Assembly: GCA_035574455.1 (NCBI GenBank)
Contig: DATLYT010000163.1
Coordinates: forward strand, 1 to 8,637
Direction of reading: 5' to 3'
Source: DATLYT01 sp035574455
GTDB lineage: Bacteria; Bacteroidota; Ignavibacteria; UBA10030
DNA length: 8,637 nt
Shown: positions 6,575 through 8,637 of the stretch, piece after piece
Layout: each line of letters opens with the position of its first letter
How positions within the stretch are numbered: the first letter of the stretch is position 1
Translations under genes and position numbers: made by a program
Notes under the pieces: generated by a model
Told to the model about the DNA's origin: nothing
Seen by the model: the letters and a program-made list of their open reading frames with translations, nothing else
Databases searched by the model: none

Positions 6575-7396
6575 CTATTTGAAAAAAGCCTCCAGGTATT
6601 TTTCAATCTCGTTCCTCAACCTCATTGCCTCTCTTCGTGCCGCTTGGGCAAAATCTTTCCCACGTGATGCATAAAGAATACTCCGGCTCGCGTTGATGAT
6701 GGCACGATCACCCCTTTTCGTGCAGCCGTAGCGTATCGCCGATTTCAAGTCGCCACCCTGCTTACCGACACCGGGAATCAGAATGGGCATCTCCGGCGTG
6801 AGGTTCCGGATACGCCTCAGCTCATTCGGATGGGTAGCACCGACGACAAGACCGATGTTTTTCTTGGTGTTCCATTTGACGGCCGATCGGACGACGTGCT
6901 CATACAGAAACCCGCCGGATAATCTGAGCCGCTGAACATCGTTCGAGCCGGGGTTTGAGGTGAGGGCGAGGAGGAACACACCGCGGCCGCTCCACTGCAA
7001 AAAAGGCTCAACAGAATCATAACCCATGTACGGATTGACCGTGGCGGCATCGAAGCCAAGCTCGTCAAACAGTGCCTTGGCGTAGCATTCGGAAGTATTG
7101 CCGATGTCGCCCCGCTTCCCGTCGCCGATGGTGATGATGTTGTGGGGAATATGCTCAAGCGTTTTTTCCATCACGCGCCATCCCTCAGCACCCAACGTTT
7201 CGTAAAAAGCGAGATTCAGCTTGTAGGCACAGACCAGGTCGGCCGTTGCGTCGATGATGCGGCGGTTGAACGCAAGCACGGCATTCGCAGACCGTCCGAG
7301 ATGGCGCGGAAGCAACGCTGCATCTGTATCAAGGCCGATGCAGAGCAAGGAACCCTGTTTCCTCTGAGCCGATATCAATTTTTTTGAAAAGGCCAT
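6575..7396 (-). CDS. pyrF: Orotidine 5'-phosphate decarboxylase, type 2 (PyrF)
   Basis: PyrF decarboxylates orotidine 5'-monophosphate to UMP, the last step of de novo pyrimidine synthesis, in the cytoplasm. The product is 273 residues, the length of the longer type 2 subfamily rather than the roughly 230-245 residues of the E. coli type. Visible features are LLCIGLDTD at 17-25 in strand 1, K59 in AYKLN, and the catalytic D-x-K-x-x-D array DGKRGDIGNT at 92-101 (D92, K94, D97). The phosphate-binding loop IPGVGKQGGD is at 207-216 and INASRSILYAS at 234-244, with R238 likely gripping phosphate. The ATG at 7396-7394 is the only sensible start for this fold. It lies 93 bases after the small membrane protein gene and 45 bases before the DUF2851 gene, all on the minus strand. 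Whether it has its own promoter in the 93-base gap is unclear. Confidence 0.96.
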   Translation of the reverse strand: MAFSKKLISAQRKQGSLLCIGLDTDAALLPRHLGRSANAVLAFNRRIIDATADLVCAYKLNLAFYETLGAEGWRVMEKTLEHIPHNIITIGDGKRGDIGNTSECYAKALFDELGFDAATVNPYMGYDSVEPFLQWSGRGVFLLALTSNPGSNDVQRLRLSGGFLYEHVVRSAVKWNTKKNIGLVVGATHPNELRRIRNLTPEMPILIPGVGKQGGDLKSAIRYGCTKRGDRAIINASRSILYASRGKDFAQAARREAMRLRNEIEKYLEAFFK

Positions 7397-7489
7397 TTCT
7401 GTCTATTGCTTACGCCGGCATTATCGCTGCTGTCCGCATTCTATATGCTGCCACCTTTTGTCTCATCCTTCTACGCCACTACGTAAACA
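7397..7489. other. Intergenic gap upstream of pyrF
   Basis: These 93 bases lie between the small membrane protein gene and pyrF, both on the minus strand. It is the longest gap in the right-hand gene run and could hold a pyrF promoter. I found only weak -10-like matches (for example TAGAAT read on the minus strand around 7442) with no well-placed -35. No terminator hairpin with a T-run and no recognisable pyrimidine attenuator or PyrR-type element is visible. Confidence 0.4.
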
Positions 7490-7948
7490 TCAATTCTCAT
7501 GGACCAGTACCCCGCGCTGCAAGGCCCATTGAGTAAGTTGTTGTTTTGCTGCTCGGAGTTCGGTGATTGGCGAACCAGACAAAGAAATCGCTATGGATGT
7601 GTTATCCCGACGCGTGATAACAATATCCAGCGCGTGAATCTTCATGGCACGCATCTCTTCCCACGCGATGAACACTGATTTGAAAAAACCGATTCTTCCT
7701 TCCAAGCCCTTGTCTGAAACGAAGAGGTAGTACGGCCTGTCGAATGATTTCGCAAACAGTGCTATTCCAATTAGTAAACCCCCAAACCCACTTTGCAGGG
7801 TGTGAAAAACAATGAGAATGGTACTAGTTGAGTCCCGCAAATGTAAAATCGCTTGCATAAAAAAGAACACCCCAAGCAGAAAGTTTAAAACTCGTTGTGT
7901 CGGAGTTGATACGATAAAACCGCCGAGGTTAACATAAAAGGATTCCAT
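7490..7948 (-). CDS. Small two-helix membrane protein with PH-like C-terminal domain, hypothetical
   Basis: The product is 152 residues and not a family I can name. The N-terminal part has two hydrophobic segments, about 19-36 (RVLNFLLGVFFFMQAIL region) and about 43-66 (ending GGLLIGIALFA), joined by a short polar turn (HLRDSTS). After residue 70 it becomes a soluble beta-rich stretch: YYLFVSDKGLEGRIGFF (73-89), VFIAWEEMRAMKIHALDIVI (92-111), SIAISLSGS (118-126). A final amphipathic helix at about 128-145 follows. Two helices followed by a small beta-sandwich with a closing helix resemble bacterial PH-like (YdbT/YcxB-type) membrane proteins; this is inference from pattern. The start at 7948 is 10 bases after the dcd stop, preceded by AGAGAA overlapping the dcd end, so it is probably co-transcribed with dcd. 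Its base composition is distinctly AT-rich (about 37-47% GC per 60-base line) beside dcd at about 60-68%. Confidence 0.8.
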   Translation of the reverse strand: MESFYVNLGGFIVSTPTQRVLNFLLGVFFFMQAILHLRDSTSTILIVFHTLQSGFGGLLIGIALFAKSFDRPYYLFVSDKGLEGRIGFFKSVFIAWEEMRAMKIHALDIVITRRDNTSIAISLSGSPITELRAAKQQLTQWALQRGVLVHEN

Positions 7949-7958
7949 ACGCGTTTCT

Positions 7959-8495
7959 CTACAAAAAATTCTTCCACATCATCGACTCGACCGGTTTGAT
8001 GCTCCGCTTCCGGTACTTGGCGCTTTTTTTCTTGGAGTACGGAACTTCCACCTCTCCCGAGATCTCAAAGTAAATCAACTGCCCGATCGGCATGCCGCTA
8101 TAGATGCGCACCGGTTGGCGCACGGAGATCTCGAGCGTCCAGGTGTTGCAGAATCCAACATCGCCTTTGCCCGCCGTGGCGTGGATGTCGATGCCGAGCC
8201 GTCCGATGCTGCTCTTGCCCTCCAGAAACGGCACGTGGCGATGTGTTTCCGTGTACTCGTGCGTGACGCCGAGGTAGAGCTTGCTCGGAACGAGAATCAA
8301 ACCCTCCGGCGGAATCTTGAAGTATTGCACCTTATTGTGTTTGCGGCTGTCGAGGATCTCTTCCTCGTACATTGCCAGCCACTTGCCGAGATGCACGTCG
8401 TAACTGTTCGAGCCGAGGTATTTCCGGTTGAACGGCTTAATGACAATGGAGCCGCGCTTCATTTCTTCGAGGATACGCTTGTCAGAAAGAATCAT
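7959..8495 (-). CDS. dcd: dCTP deaminase (possibly also dUTP-hydrolysing)
   Basis: Dcd deaminates dCTP to dUTP, feeding dUMP and then dTMP synthesis, as a cytoplasmic trimer of the dUTPase fold. The product is 178 residues, normal for the family. Visible features are MILSDKRI at the N-terminus, LGSNSYDVHLG (27-37), the substrate-binding EGKSSIGRLGIDIHATAG (92-109), WTLEISV (119-125) with the likely catalytic E122, GMPIGQLIYFE (134-144), and a C-terminal tail with AKY and KPVESMMWKN. Between the last two conserved strands the usual D-P-G-(W/F)-x-G is replaced by GDVGFCN (111-117), a form I associate with Bacteroidota and relatives. The K-S-S-x-G-R and T-A-G pattern is closer to the bifunctional dCTP deaminase/dUTPase of mycobacteria than to E. 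coli Dcd, so dual activity is possible but not shown. A good ribosome site, AAAGGG, ends 5 bases before ATG 8495 and overlaps the stop of the upstream frame. Confidence 0.94.
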   Translation of the reverse strand: MILSDKRILEEMKRGSIVIKPFNRKYLGSNSYDVHLGKWLAMYEEEILDSRKHNKVQYFKIPPEGLILVPSKLYLGVTHEYTETHRHVPFLEGKSSIGRLGIDIHATAGKGDVGFCNTWTLEISVRQPVRIYSGMPIGQLIYFEISGEVEVPYSKKKSAKYRKRSIKPVESMMWKNFL

Positions 8496-8505
8496 ACAGT
8501 CCCTT

Positions 8506-8637
8506 TCACCAAAGAGAATACACCACCTGCCCCATCAACATCAACAAAACAACGAGAGCAATGTTGGTAAACCGCCGATCGTGTTCTTTCCAAAAAATTA
8601 CAAGAGCTGTCGCAACGCGTATGAACGGTGTCAGCAT
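8506..8637 (-). CDS. Hydrophobic reading frame upstream of dcd: C-terminal tail of a membrane protein or a 43-residue small protein
   Basis: Read on the minus strand from the right edge, the window begins with an ATG and stays open for 43 codons to TGA at 8508-8506, 10 bases before dcd. The predicted residues are hydrophobic at both ends (LTPFIRVATALVIFW at 2-16; ALVVLLMLMGQVVYSLW at 27-43) with a charged turn KEHDRR at 17-22, which fits one or two membrane segments. The dcd ribosome site overlaps its stop, as expected for adjacent genes in one operon. The window ends exactly at this ATG, so it cannot be decided whether this is a complete small protein or the tail of a longer one. No family recognised. 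Confidence 0.5.
   Translation of the reverse strand: MLTPFIRVATALVIFWKEHDRRFTNIALVVLLMLMGQVVYSLW

Noticed and set aside
7410..7466. Minus-strand 18-codon frame upstream of pyrF, considered as a leader peptide for attenuation
   Set aside because: It lacks a pyrimidine-sensing feature, a following hairpin with a T-run, and a properly spaced ribosome site (the GAAGG abuts the ATG). A frame this short is expected by chance.

Overview
This is a gene-dense bacterial window of about 8.6 kb with no gap longer than about 115 bases. Its gene types point to the Bacteroidota/Chlorobiota/Ignavibacteriota group. The evidence is a DUF2851 protein, a protein of the family misnamed 'asparagine synthetase B' in those genomes, a dCTP deaminase of the type I associate with that group, and two exported proteins whose predicted mature ends begin with glutamine. 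The GC content is moderate, at roughly the low to mid 50s percent by eye. Assignment below phylum level is not possible from this window. I see no mobile element, CRISPR array, rRNA or tRNA.

Left arm (1-1697, minus strand): dxr (MEP-pathway isoprenoid synthesis) is followed 5 bases later by the 5' part of rseP, the site-2 membrane protease, which runs off the left edge. A 114-base divergent promoter region separates dxr from the next block.

Middle (1812-5017, plus strand): a two-gene unit encodes an exported tetratricopeptide-repeat protein and an exported protein of the so-called asparagine synthetase B family. The two overlap by 4 bases (ATGA). The second protein has no visible asparagine synthetase features. 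It looks instead like a class I glutamine-amidotransferase-like fold with a conserved-looking Cys in a glycine-rich turn. This pair is the least understood part of the window.

Right arm (5021-8637, minus strand): reading leftward from the right edge there is a hydrophobic reading frame (a C-terminal tail or a small membrane protein), dcd, a small AT-rich two-helix membrane protein with a PH-like tail, pyrF, and a DUF2851 protein. dcd and pyrF both belong to pyrimidine nucleotide metabolism (dCTP to dUTP, and OMP to UMP). The DUF2851 gene ends only 3 bases from the stop of the plus-strand unit, so the two blocks converge with no room for a terminator between them.

Most of the window is conventional housekeeping. 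The parts worth following are the exported Cys-elbow protein with its TPR partner, the DUF2851 protein (exactly four cysteines and a nuclease-like D...E-x-H pattern), the non-standard dCTP deaminase motif, and the AT-rich membrane gene between dcd and pyrF.
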